From Thalassotalea crassostreae (GTDB lineage: Bacteria; Pseudomonadota; Gammaproteobacteria; Enterobacterales; Alteromonadaceae), in the NCBI RefSeq assembly GCF_001831495.1, contig NZ_CP017689.1, positions 2,294,001 to 2,358,000 of the forward strand: a stretch of 64,000 nucleotides of DNA. Direction: 5' to 3'. This document shows positions 25,842 through 33,626 of the stretch, piece by piece (position 1 is the first letter of the stretch; each line of letters opens with the position of its first letter). The notes under the pieces were generated by a model that searched no databases, had not been told where the DNA came from, and was given only the letters and a program-made list of their open reading frames with translations. A program made the position numbers and the translations under genes.

Positions 25842-28382
25842 TTACTTAACAGTAAATTCCTTAGAACCTGTTAGTACTGTACCGTCTTCTGCCACAGCGT
25901 TAAACTCTGCAGTAAAACCAGTAACAACGTAACGGCTATTAATCATGCTACCAATTGCTTCAGTTAATTCTATAGCAGTAGTTACATAAGTTTTGCCTGA
26001 AATCTCAGGAGCTGCACCGTTAGCAAGCATTTCTGCACCGCCAATTACATTAGCTAGTTCACTTTCAGAATCATAGTGTTCCATGAATGTACCAGTGTAA
26101 GCATCTAACATATGAACAGCTTCTTGTGGAGCTTGGCTTAAACCGTTGTCATTGTTAACAAAGTACGTGTGGTTTAATTCTAGCATTTCTTCAACAGGAG
26201 TTTCTGAACCATCCCATGCGCCGTTTTCATCTTTGCTTGTTGTTTGGTATGTAACGCTTGTAATTGTTACTGTACCGCTAAACTCAAAGTCAGATAAGAT
26301 AAACGCTTTGTTCGGATTAGATGCGTTCTTAGGGCTAAGTTGTGACCACTTAGACGTAATTGATTCACCACTGTAATGTTCAATATAACGGCTAGGACGA
26401 TTCATGTAACCTTGGCTATCAAAAACTTTAACAGCCATGTCAAATTGACCTGGATTACCTTGTGAATCTTCACCTGTAAATGTTTTACCAACTAATGGTA
26501 AGAAGTTAACTGCTGTTTCTTCAATATTCATTTGCGAGGCAATAACTGTACCAGAAAATGCTGGATCCCAACCACCAATTAATTCAAAGTTTAATTGGCT
26601 TTCGTCTTGACCGTTTAAGTTATCAGCCATTAAACCATCTAAACTTGGAGCTGCCGCTGGCGCTGATGTTTCTAATTCAACATATAAAGCGTCTTGAGCA
26701 ATTGCACCGTCATCATTAGTTTCTACATCAAAGTCTAAGTAGAATGGTACGTTAGCAACTAATGGTAGAGTTAGATTTTCGTTACCATTAGGTAAATCTG
26801 TCGCATCCATAGTTACTGTAAGAACTGTACCAGCTTCATTCCAGCTGAAGTTTTCTTCAGGTAAGGTAAAACCAGTTGTGTTAGTAACATATAGTTTTTT
26901 AGTAAAACCTGCGAAACGGTCTAAGTACATACCACGACCAGAGCGAGGGTTCGGGAAGTTTAACGCAGTAGTTTCGCCTAAGTTATCTAGTACTTGCTGA
27001 TCTGTCGCGTATAAAATACCGTTACCAAAATAATCTGGGTTTACGTACATGTTTTCGAATGAACGACAAGGAGACGCACCGTTCCAACTTTGAACAACAC
27101 AGTCACCTAATACTGTAGGACGTACGTATTGGTAGTATCCTTCTGGATCAAATTTCACGTAAGTTGAAGAGAACGCAGTATCTTTCAACTCTTTAGTTTT
27201 GAACTTAATGCTGTCAGAAATAACAGTTACTGGACGGTTGAAAGCAATTACGATTTCAGCAGACTCGCCTGCAACTAAGTTTGAAGACAGTACTCGAGAA
27301 GTTAGCTCTTCAGCACCTTCAGACATTTCTTCTAATGCTAAAGTTAAGGCTAATTCGTCACCACCTGAGAAACTTGATAGGCCAGTCGAAACTACTTCTG
27401 AAGCAACTAAACCGTCAACTGGAGCTACAACTACAGATTGTAGAGCTTGCTCAGCAGATAGAGTTACGTAGTATGTACCATCCATTAATGTCGCAGAAAC
27501 AGTATCGCCACCAACCATTAAGTCGATTGAAGCTGGAGCATCTACTAGTGAGTAACCCATGTATTCAAGGTTAAGCGCTAAGTCGAAAGTTGTTGGGTTT
27601 TCCATGCTATCAACGTATACGTATTGTGACGTTGAAGTTGATTGAACGTTTGCACCAGCTGAGCTAGCCGCTTTCACAGTATCGCCCATGATGAACTCAA
27701 GCATTTCGCCAGCAGAGTTGTATAAAGGAGAAGACTCAATATCAAACGTCATGCCTACAGGTAGACCAGAAAATACGTAAGTACCATCTACTGCACCAGC
27801 AGTTGCTACGATATCAGATGCTTCAGCACCGCCGCCAGCAAGCATGTCTAGGTCATCAGCAGAAACGTAGAACGTAGCGCCAGTAACTGCGTTGCCAGCC
27901 ATGTTCATAACGCTAATAGTTACACTACCAGCTTCTACTAAAGTTACGTTTTCAAGGTTGATGCCAGCGCTATCGCCAGTGTATACACCGTGTGTATATG
28001 TTGCATGACCTGCACTTTTGAAAGAAACAGTCGCTTCTGAATTTTGTGGAAGTCCTGCTAAAGTGAACATACCAGAAGAGTCAGTCATTGCTGTGAACAT
28101 TTGACCAGCTGCATATGCTGTTACCGTTACATCACCTACTGCTGCGCGAGATGAGTAAGACATTACACTACCAGAAAGAGTTGTAGTAACAACTTCTGGC
28201 GCTTCAACAACAACGTCTACGTCGCTATTCGTTACAGGTGGTTCTACTGTCACGTTTGGCGGAGCAACTTCAACAGCCGCTGGCTCAACAGTAGTATTAT
28301 CGTCACCGCCACAGGCAGTAAGCATGCTAGCAGCAACAACTGATGCTAGAAGTGTTTTATTAAATTTAATAGTGTTGGACAT
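25842..28382 (-). CDS. Large lipoprotein with carboxypeptidase-regulatory-like domain
   Basis: The start chosen is the ATG at 28382, because the GGGAAG overlapping an upstream ATG (28394) is an ideally placed Shine-Dalgarno for it; this gives 846 residues. A lipoprotein signal (VVAASMLTACGGDD) is followed by a short acidic Val/Pro linker, then a carboxypeptidase-regulatory-like Ig domain (about 65-135, with DSSGMFTLAGLPQNSEATV) and a second similar fold (TISVMNMAGNAVTGATFYV). The remaining about 600 residues are beta-rich with no signature I recognise. Codon use is unlike neighbouring genes in being rich in GCT/GTA-type codons, often seen in highly expressed genes. A TGTAAA-N4-TGTTAA box lies 112 bp upstream. 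Probably an abundant surface lipoprotein; function unknown. Confidence 0.8.
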   Translation of the reverse strand: MSNTIKFNKTLLASVVAASMLTACGGDDNTTVEPAAVEVAPPNVTVEPPVTNSDVDVVVEAPEVVTTTLSGSVMSYSSRAAVGDVTVTAYAAGQMFTAMTDSSGMFTLAGLPQNSEATVSFKSAGHATYTHGVYTGDSAGINLENVTLVEAGSVTISVMNMAGNAVTGATFYVSADDLDMLAGGGAEASDIVATAGAVDGTYVFSGLPVGMTFDIESSPLYNSAGEMLEFIMGDTVKAASSAGANVQSTSTSQYVYVDSMENPTTFDLALNLEYMGYSLVDAPASIDLMVGGDTVSATLMDGTYYVTLSAEQALQSVVVAPVDGLVASEVVSTGLSSFSGGDELALTLALEEMSEGAEELTSRVLSSNLVAGESAEIVIAFNRPVTVISDSIKFKTKELKDTAFSSTYVKFDPEGYYQYVRPTVLGDCVVQSWNGASPCRSFENMYVNPDYFGNGILYATDQQVLDNLGETTALNFPNPRSGRGMYLDRFAGFTKKLYVTNTTGFTLPEENFSWNEAGTVLTVTMDATDLPNGNENLTLPLVANVPFYLDFDVETNDDGAIAQDALYVELETSAPAAAPSLDGLMADNLNGQDESQLNFELIGGWDPAFSGTVIASQMNIEETAVNFLPLVGKTFTGEDSQGNPGQFDMAVKVFDSQGYMNRPSRYIEHYSGESITSKWSQLSPKNASNPNKAFILSDFEFSGTVTITSVTYQTTSKDENGAWDGSETPVEEMLELNHTYFVNNDNGLSQAPQEAVHMLDAYTGTFMEHYDSESELANVIGGAEMLANGAAPEISGKTYVTTAIELTEAIGSMINSRYVVTGFTAEFNAVAEDGTVLTGSKEFTVK

Positions 28383-28494
28383 TTTTCTTCCCATTTGACT
28401 AGTGATTAACAGTATTTAATTTCATTGTTGTTATTTTAAGAATTAAAAAAAATACTAATGCGAAGTCAATGTAAAACAGCTAAAGAGATGTGTT

Positions 28495-28510
28495 TGTAAA
28501 AAAATGTTAA
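28495..28510 (+). promoter_or_regulatory. TGTAAA-N4-TGTTAA box upstream of the lipoprotein gene
   Basis: TGTAAAAAAATGTTAA, 112 bp upstream of the start at 28382. It shares a longer context with the box at 20840 (TGTTTGTAAA before and TGTTAAA-CG after). Confidence 0.5.
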
Positions 28511-28852
28511 ATCGTTCACATGTTATTGACAATGTTGGTAGTAAAATCGTATTGAGCGATGAATTAAGGTCTATGGAAAGCTTATCAAAACGAATGTTAA
28601 ACCTTTAGATTCATATGGTTACATCTCCGGAACGAAGATTATAAAGTAAAACGTACTATATGATTGAGTTTTTTTCATTTATGTAAATTAAATTTTTGTA
28701 CAACTTACATAAGCTTTATTTCACAGCACTTCCTTAACATTTTATTATCAAATAACTTAAACAAGAGTAATTATATTCTGAGATTTTGTTTAAGTATGTT
28801 ACTTTAGCCGGATAGTAGCGCATTGCATAAATAATGACCTGTAATTTTTTTG

Positions 28853-28868
28853 TTAACACTTTTTTACA
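28853..28868 (-). promoter_or_regulatory. TGTAAA-N4-TGTTAA box upstream of the MipA/two-component operon
   Basis: On the minus strand this reads TGTAAAAAAGTGTTAA, identical to 20990-21005. It lies 146 bp upstream of the first gene of the operon encoding an OmpR/PhoB-type regulator, so autoregulation is possible. Confidence 0.5.
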
Positions 28869-29014
28869 GCAGTGAATTTTCACCTTAACTACAGTGTGCT
28901 ATATCGGAACATTTATATATGCTCTTTATCAATGTTTACGATGTTTTCCTATGACGTATTAATTACCTTTATTGCAGTAGTGTAAATAGGTAATAGAAAG
29001 AAAAAGATAAGATA

Positions 29015-29836
29015 ATGACGAGAAATTTAGTGCATAGCCTGCGATTATTAGTGTTATTAATGACAATAACATTTGCTGCATTTTCCAGTGCGGCGGACGA
29101 AGTAGAAGCTACAGATAAAGACAGTGAAGAAATCGATCACAGTTTTTTTGCCTTCAAGCTTTCTGGTGGTTATTTTAAATATGATTCGCCGTTAAACTTT
29201 AAAGAAGATTTCGAAACAAACATATTACCAGGTTGGACATTCTATTATAAAGATGACTTTTTCATCGAAAATACAAAGGTTGGTTACAACTTATATAAAG
29301 ATGAAAATACCTTTATTGATTTCGTTGGTTTACACAATTTTGATGGTTTGTATTATCATGCCGATGATACTGCTATCGAAGAATTCTTTTCTGTAAATCC
29401 ATTTCTTCCGCCTGAAGAGCCGCAACACAATGCGCACTTAAGTTATTTAGCTGGTCCGGAAATAAAACGTACTATAGATTCTACTATTATTAGCGCAGGT
29501 TTTTATACCGACGTGTCTAATGTACATCATGGGCAACAAGCAAATTTTTCAATTCAACACCGAATTCTAGAATATAAAATCAAGTTAGTTTTAGAGTTTG
29601 GCGCCGTTTATAAATCAGATCAACTGTTGGAATATTATTATGGTTCTGACTTAGTTGGTGACAATATCAATTATTATACTCAAATTGATGCAGCCTACCC
29701 CCTACTTGATGGGTTATTCTTGGTCGCGAATTACAAGTTCGAGCGATTATCGAGCAAGATTAATAGCTCAAGTTTGACTGACAAAAAGGAATTGAACAGC
29801 GGGTACATAGGGATTAACTGGGTAACTTATTGGTAG
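29015..29836 (+). CDS. MipA/OmpV-family outer-membrane protein
   Basis: 273 residues with a signal peptide (TFAAFSSAADE). The mature part consists of alternating amphipathic strands (VGYNLYKDENTFIDFVGLHNF, cut here for length, and similar) and ends with an aromatic C-terminus (YIGINWVTYW), as expected for an outer-membrane beta-barrel of the MipA/OmpV family. Family members are linked to peptidoglycan enzyme scaffolding or to antibiotic and envelope stress responses. It is the first gene of an operon with a DUF3019-like protein, response regulator and histidine kinase; this neighbourhood is characteristic of MipA genes in marine gammaproteobacteria, and suggests envelope sensing. No terminator separates it from the next gene (12 bp). 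Confidence 0.75.
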   Translation: MTRNLVHSLRLLVLLMTITFAAFSSAADEVEATDKDSEEIDHSFFAFKLSGGYFKYDSPLNFKEDFETNILPGWTFYYKDDFFIENTKVGYNLYKDENTFIDFVGLHNFDGLYYHADDTAIEEFFSVNPFLPPEEPQHNAHLSYLAGPEIKRTIDSTIISAGFYTDVSNVHHGQQANFSIQHRILEYKIKLVLEFGAVYKSDQLLEYYYGSDLVGDNINYYTQIDAAYPLLDGLFLVANYKFERLSSKINSSSLTDKKELNSGYIGINWVTYW

Positions 29837-29848
29837 GTTTTTGATTTA

Positions 29849-30238
29849 ATGCGTTTTTTGGTGTCACTTATTATGTTTTCACTCTTATTTATTAGCAATA
29901 TAAATAAGAGTTTTGCTGTATCTGACAATAAATTTTCAGCCTTACCAAACAAATGCGTTTTAAATAATAAAGATGCAAATTGCAATACTGAAGTTACGTT
30001 AAGTTGGGAATTGGAGTCAGCGCAAAGTATTTGTGTTCTAAAAAATGACGAGATTATCTTTTGTCAAAATAAAACTCTAAAAGGCACTCATACGATACGG
30101 ATAAGTAGTAATAAATCATTACTGTTTAAACTGGTCGAAATGGACAGTCTTGTCGAGCTTTCTAAAATCAAATTTAATCTGCTATATTTAGGTAAAACAT
30201 CATCTAAAAGACGCAAACTTCCATGGCAAATACTGTAA
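29849..30238 (+). CDS. DUF3019-like small exported protein
   Basis: 129 residues with a signal peptide (LLFISNINKSFA) and a short Ig-like mature domain containing paired cysteines (LPNKCVLNNKDANCNTEVTL and SICVLKNDEIIFCQN). Length, Cys pattern and location between a MipA-like gene and an OmpR-type regulator match DUF3019 proteins. Its stop codon overlaps the start region of the regulator gene, so translation is coupled. Role unknown; a periplasmic accessory to the sensor kinase is an inference. Confidence 0.7.
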   Translation: MRFLVSLIMFSLLFISNINKSFAVSDNKFSALPNKCVLNNKDANCNTEVTLSWELESAQSICVLKNDEIIFCQNKTLKGTHTIRISSNKSLLFKLVEMDSLVELSKIKFNLLYLGKTSSKRRKLPWQIL

Positions 30239-30981
30239 TGCAAGACACTGAAACAATTAAAGTTTTATTAATTGAAGACGATCACAAGTTAGGCTTGAAA
30301 ATAAAGCGTTTTTTAGAGCAAAACAAATACGAAGTTGAATGGCTAAATGGCGGTTCACTATTAGGCGTTGATGCGAAAGTAAACGCGTTCGATGTTATCC
30401 TTTGTGACATCGACCTACCAGATATGTCGGGCTTTGATATTTGTAACCAATGGCGCAGCAAGTTTGAAGGTGCATTCATGTTCATTACTGCGTTTACCGA
30501 TTCAGAATGTCAAATTGAAGGCTTAGAAATGGGGGCGGATGACTTTATTGTTAAGCCGTTTGTACCAGACGTGTTATTGGCTCGCATACGAGCGGCGATT
30601 CGTAAATTAGATAAACCAACGAATACTAATGACGAAGAAACACCTATTTCTTTGCCAGACTTTTCGCTAAACCCTGTAACATCACAAACAAAGGTTGGTG
30701 AAACGTTACTTTCTCTTACTCAACAAGAATTTAAAATTTTATATCTCTTTGCCAAAAACTTTAACTATAAAGTGACACGCGAAGTCATTAGTAAAATCGT
30801 GATGAACCGCGAATACGACGGCTTTGATCGCTCTGTTGATGTTTATGTCAGTAAATTAAGAAAGAAGTTTAATACTATCGCCGGTAACCCATATCAGATA
30901 AATACCTTATGGGGTAAAGGTTACGTGCTAACAAAAGCTGAAAGCGAAAGTGAAAACCAAACCGAAAGCGAAAGCGAATAA
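30223..30981 (+). CDS. OmpR/PhoB-type response regulator
   Basis: 252 residues. The receiver domain (about 12-128) has the acidic pair Asp19-Asp20, phospho-acceptor Asp62 (VILCDIDLPD), Thr in MFITAFT and Lys in FIVKPF. The C-terminal winged helix (about 150-240) has LSLTQQEFKILYLF and the recognition-helix region DRSVDVYVSKLRKKF. Start is uncertain: the ATG at 30223 overlaps the previous gene by 16 bp, while ATG 30238 forms a TAATG junction and also fits the family N-terminus. The tail is a low-complexity ESESEN repeat. It probably pairs with the kinase encoded next. Direct-repeat boxes with 10-bp spacing elsewhere in the window are candidate targets. Confidence 0.92.
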   Translation: MANTVMQDTETIKVLLIEDDHKLGLKIKRFLEQNKYEVEWLNGGSLLGVDAKVNAFDVILCDIDLPDMSGFDICNQWRSKFEGAFMFITAFTDSECQIEGLEMGADDFIVKPFVPDVLLARIRAAIRKLDKPTNTNDEETPISLPDFSLNPVTSQTKVGETLLSLTQQEFKILYLFAKNFNYKVTREVISKIVMNREYDGFDRSVDVYVSKLRKKFNTIAGNPYQINTLWGKGYVLTKAESESENQTESESE

Positions 30982-30989
30982 AGCCAACA

Positions 30990-32174
30990 ATGAACTTTCA
31001 ATTCTTAAGATTAACCATGTTTTTGATGGCATCGTTAATCATACTTGCGATAACATTGGAAAAGATCTGGGAGTCTATTGACCCTCCTGAAGTTATTGTA
31101 TCTGCCGATGATGTCTTTAACTCTGCGATTTCCGAAAATGGTAACCTATTCTCATTGCAACCGTTAGCTAGTCTGCAATTTCAAGATGATCTAATTGTTA
31201 CGCTTAAAGCTGGCGAGATCATTCGTTTAAACGACGACAACGACAATTCATATTATTACAAGCTTCATAATGATCAGGTAATGGTGTTAGGACCAATTCA
31301 AGCCAATCAAAGCGACAATAACAATGGCAATATAATCTCTTTAGTTTTCTACTTCGGCTTTGCCTGCCTGGTGTTGCTTTGGTTTAGACCTGCGTTTATC
31401 GACCTAAAACGTCTATCGTCAGCGATGAAAGACTTTAGTAAATCAGCAAAATGGCAGCATTTATCGTTAAAACCTACATCAATTGCCTACCCTGCAGCCG
31501 ATACAATCAACTCAATGGCATCTAGAATTGAACAATTGATAGAGTTACAGAAAAGCTTATCGAGAATGGTAGGACATGAAATAAGAACGCCACTCGCCCG
31601 CACAGGTTTTTCAATAGCAAGCTTGAAACACGATCCGTGCATGGAAGAAATCTTATCTATAGAAGAAGATCTAAAAGAGATCGAAGATTTAACTGAAGAG
31701 TTCCTGCAAATCACTAAGTTAGAGTTCGACTCAAAGGATATTATCTTAATCAAACAAAATGTTTATGCGCCAATCGAACACTTAGTGAGTAAACTTCAGC
31801 GTTCATCTCGCATCAATATCAAGATTGAAGTTGATAACAACCTGCTTGTTCCAATCGAATCAAAAACCTTTAATCGATTAATGCAAAACCTAATCACCAA
31901 TGCATTAAAGCATGCAAAAGATGAAGTTGTGATTCATTTAACCGCAAAAGGTGAGCAATATACGTTATGGGTAAGCGATGACGGAAAAGGCTTTGAACAA
32001 TCAAATGTCGCCCACAAACCATATTACCAGGAAAATCCGAAAACCGATGGCTATGGACTCGGCCTGTCAATCGTTTCGATGATAGCGTCGTGGTACGGCG
32101 GAAAAATAACTTTCGATCGCTCATCAAGCTTAAATGGCGCCAAAGTGATCTTCACCTGGCCTTTCGAAGACTAA
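30990..32174 (+). CDS. Sensor histidine kinase
   Basis: 394 residues. An N-terminal membrane helix (about 7-25), a periplasmic domain of about 90 residues, a second helix (about 112-130, LVFYFGFACLVLLWF), a HAMP-like linker, a dimerisation domain with His196 (MVGHEIRTPLART), and a HATPase domain with N box (NLITNALKHAKDE), G1 (SDDGKGF) and G2 (GYGLGLSIV). The layout is that of RstB/EnvZ-type kinases. It is the last gene of the MipA/DUF3019/regulator/kinase operon, 8 bp after the regulator. Signal unknown. No convincing terminator follows; a REP copy begins 14 bp downstream. Confidence 0.93.
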   Translation: MNFQFLRLTMFLMASLIILAITLEKIWESIDPPEVIVSADDVFNSAISENGNLFSLQPLASLQFQDDLIVTLKAGEIIRLNDDNDNSYYYKLHNDQVMVLGPIQANQSDNNNGNIISLVFYFGFACLVLLWFRPAFIDLKRLSSAMKDFSKSAKWQHLSLKPTSIAYPAADTINSMASRIEQLIELQKSLSRMVGHEIRTPLARTGFSIASLKHDPCMEEILSIEEDLKEIEDLTEEFLQITKLEFDSKDIILIKQNVYAPIEHLVSKLQRSSRINIKIEVDNNLLVPIESKTFNRLMQNLITNALKHAKDEVVIHLTAKGEQYTLWVSDDGKGFEQSNVAHKPYYQENPKTDGYGLGLSIVSMIASWYGGKITFDRSSSLNGAKVIFTWPFED

Positions 32175-32187
32175 TCCTCTTTATCTA

Positions 32188-32252
32188 GCCACCCACTGTA
32201 ACTCTCTTATTAGCTATATAAAGACAGCTTTTTATGTAGACAGCCACTGTAA
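32188..32252. repeat. REP copies upstream of the RAYT gene
   Basis: GCCACCCACTGTAA at 32188-32201 and a degenerate, internally shortened GCCACTGTAA at 32243-32252. Both read in the opposite sense to the two copies found downstream of the transposase gene (33477 and 33553), so the gene is flanked by an inverted set. Confidence 0.8.
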
Positions 32253-32320
32253 TTATCTAATTTGGTATTTTCTCTAAATCGACCTAAACTTTTAGGTAGG
32301 TTACTCATGGAGGAGTTATT

Positions 32321-33295
32321 ATGCCGAAACCAAGACGCCAACAGGTTGTACTTTCCGAAACGCCTTTCTACCACTGCACGTCTCGTTGCGTTAGACGAGC
32401 TTTCTTATGTGGAAAAGACAAAGCTTCCAAAAAATCATTTGAACACCGCAGAGCGTGGGTTGAAGAACGCTTATTGTTCCTCTCAAGTGTCTATCTTATC
32501 GATATTTGTGCATTTGCAATAATGAGCAATCATTCACATGTAGTCGTAAAAGTTGATGTTGAAAAAGCGGAAAGATTATCCGATATAGAAGTTCTATATC
32601 GGTGGCATAAAATACATTATGGCACACAATTGACACGTCAATATTGTAAGAACAATCAGATAGATAAACACCTTACCTCTACCTTAGGTGCAACAATTAA
32701 AGTTTACCGAAAACGACTTTGCGATTTGAGTTGGTTTATGCGCGACCTGAATGAATATATTGCAAGGCTCGCCAACGAAGAAGATAAATGCACAGGGCGA
32801 TTTTGGGAAGGCCGCTTTACCTCACAAGCACTGCTCGATGAATCAGCTCTGCTAGCCTGTATGGTCTATTGTGATTTAAACCCGATCCGTTCTGGATTAG
32901 CGAAAACCGTGCAAAATTCAAGTTACACCAGTGTTCAACTAAGAATAAAATCAGCACTTTCAGGCAAACAACCTTCACAACTGTTGCCTTTTACAGGAGG
33001 AAAGTCTCTAAATAAAACGAATGGAATTTGTTTCGAGATAAATGATTATATTGCGCTAGTCGAAACAACAGGCCTTTCAATTCGAGATGATAAAGCGGGC
33101 TATATAGACAAAAATGAATGCAACATCTTAAGTGACCTTGGCATTGAAGAAGAAAATTGGATAGAAATTGCTCAAAATTTTGAATCCCACTTTAAAGGTG
33201 CAGTAGGAAAAGAAGCCTCACTAAATATATATGTAAAAAACACGAGATATAAACGAAGGCCGAACCATAAAAATTCGCAAAAATACTTCGCCTGA
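32321..33295 (+). CDS. REP-associated tyrosine transposase (RAYT)
   Basis: 324 residues, start ATG preceded by GGAGGAG. It has the Y1-transposase HUH motif His71-Ser-His73 (IMSNHSHVVVKV), the N-terminal YHCTSRCVRRAFLCG motif typical of RAYTs, and the downstream EYIARLANEE block with candidate catalytic Tyr146 followed by GRFWEGRF and CDLNPIRSGLA. These are RAYT rather than classical IS200/IS605 TnpA features: the protein is twice as long as TnpA and there are no IS ends. Inverted copies of the TTACAGTGGGTGGC repeat flank the gene, and the same repeat is dispersed across the left half of the window, making this the probable enzyme that spreads or processes that family. Intact frame, so probably active. 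Confidence 0.9.
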   Translation: MPKPRRQQVVLSETPFYHCTSRCVRRAFLCGKDKASKKSFEHRRAWVEERLLFLSSVYLIDICAFAIMSNHSHVVVKVDVEKAERLSDIEVLYRWHKIHYGTQLTRQYCKNNQIDKHLTSTLGATIKVYRKRLCDLSWFMRDLNEYIARLANEEDKCTGRFWEGRFTSQALLDESALLACMVYCDLNPIRSGLAKTVQNSSYTSVQLRIKSALSGKQPSQLLPFTGGKSLNKTNGICFEINDYIALVETTGLSIRDDKAGYIDKNECNILSDLGIEEENWIEIAQNFESHFKGAVGKEASLNIYVKNTRYKRRPNHKNSQKYFA

Positions 33296-33476
33296 TTCAA
33301 AATATCATATTTAAATTGCATCATATTTCCCATGATGAAAATAACTGTGCGCCAATACTTTTAAACCCCCAATTTTTCTATTCATTTAGTTTAAAAACAA
33401 GCTATCGAACCTTCTAACTATCCAAATAAGCTAACATTTATATAAAATTATTTATTTTGTCGATAACAAAGGACGA

Positions 33477-33566
33477 TTACAGTGGGTGGCACTGTTTAAA
33501 AAACTATTTAAAACCAACAATAAGAACATTATTTAATGCAAAATTTAATGGGTTACGGTGGGTGGC
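33477..33566. repeat. REP copies downstream of the RAYT gene
   Basis: TTACAGTGGGTGGCACTGT at 33477-33495 (full hairpin form) and TTACGGTGGGTGGC at 33553-33566 (one substitution). Inverted relative to the copies upstream of the gene. The remaining sequence 33296-33476 is AT-rich with nothing recognised. Confidence 0.85.
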
Positions 33567-33580
33567 TTAGTTAAGGGAGA

Positions 33581-33606
33581 AAAAAACCGCCATCAGGCGG
33601 TTTTTT
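33581..33606 (-). terminator. Terminator of the M16 protease gene
   Basis: AAAAAACCGCC-ATCA-GGCGGTTTTTT perfect stem-loop, about 20 bp after the stop codon at 33627; bidirectional in form. Confidence 0.9.
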
Positions 33607-33626
33607 ATGATTGATGTACAACCAGG

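Larger units (their letters stand above)
28383..29014. promoter_or_regulatory. Divergent promoter region, lipoprotein / MipA-two-component operon
   Basis: A 630-bp AT-rich region without a gene. It contains one direct-repeat box for each flanking gene (28495-28510 and 28853-28868), in mirror-image orientation. No RNA gene or REP copy recognised. Confidence 0.55.

Noticed and set aside
28383..29014. Riboswitch or small RNA in the long divergent region
   Set aside because: No conserved riboswitch core or stable GC-containing structure was found by eye; only AT-rich sequence and the two phased boxes.
32321..33295. Classical IS200/IS605 insertion sequence
   Set aside because: The protein has RAYT length and motifs, there is no TnpB partner and no IS ends; surrounding repeats are dispersed REP-type copies.
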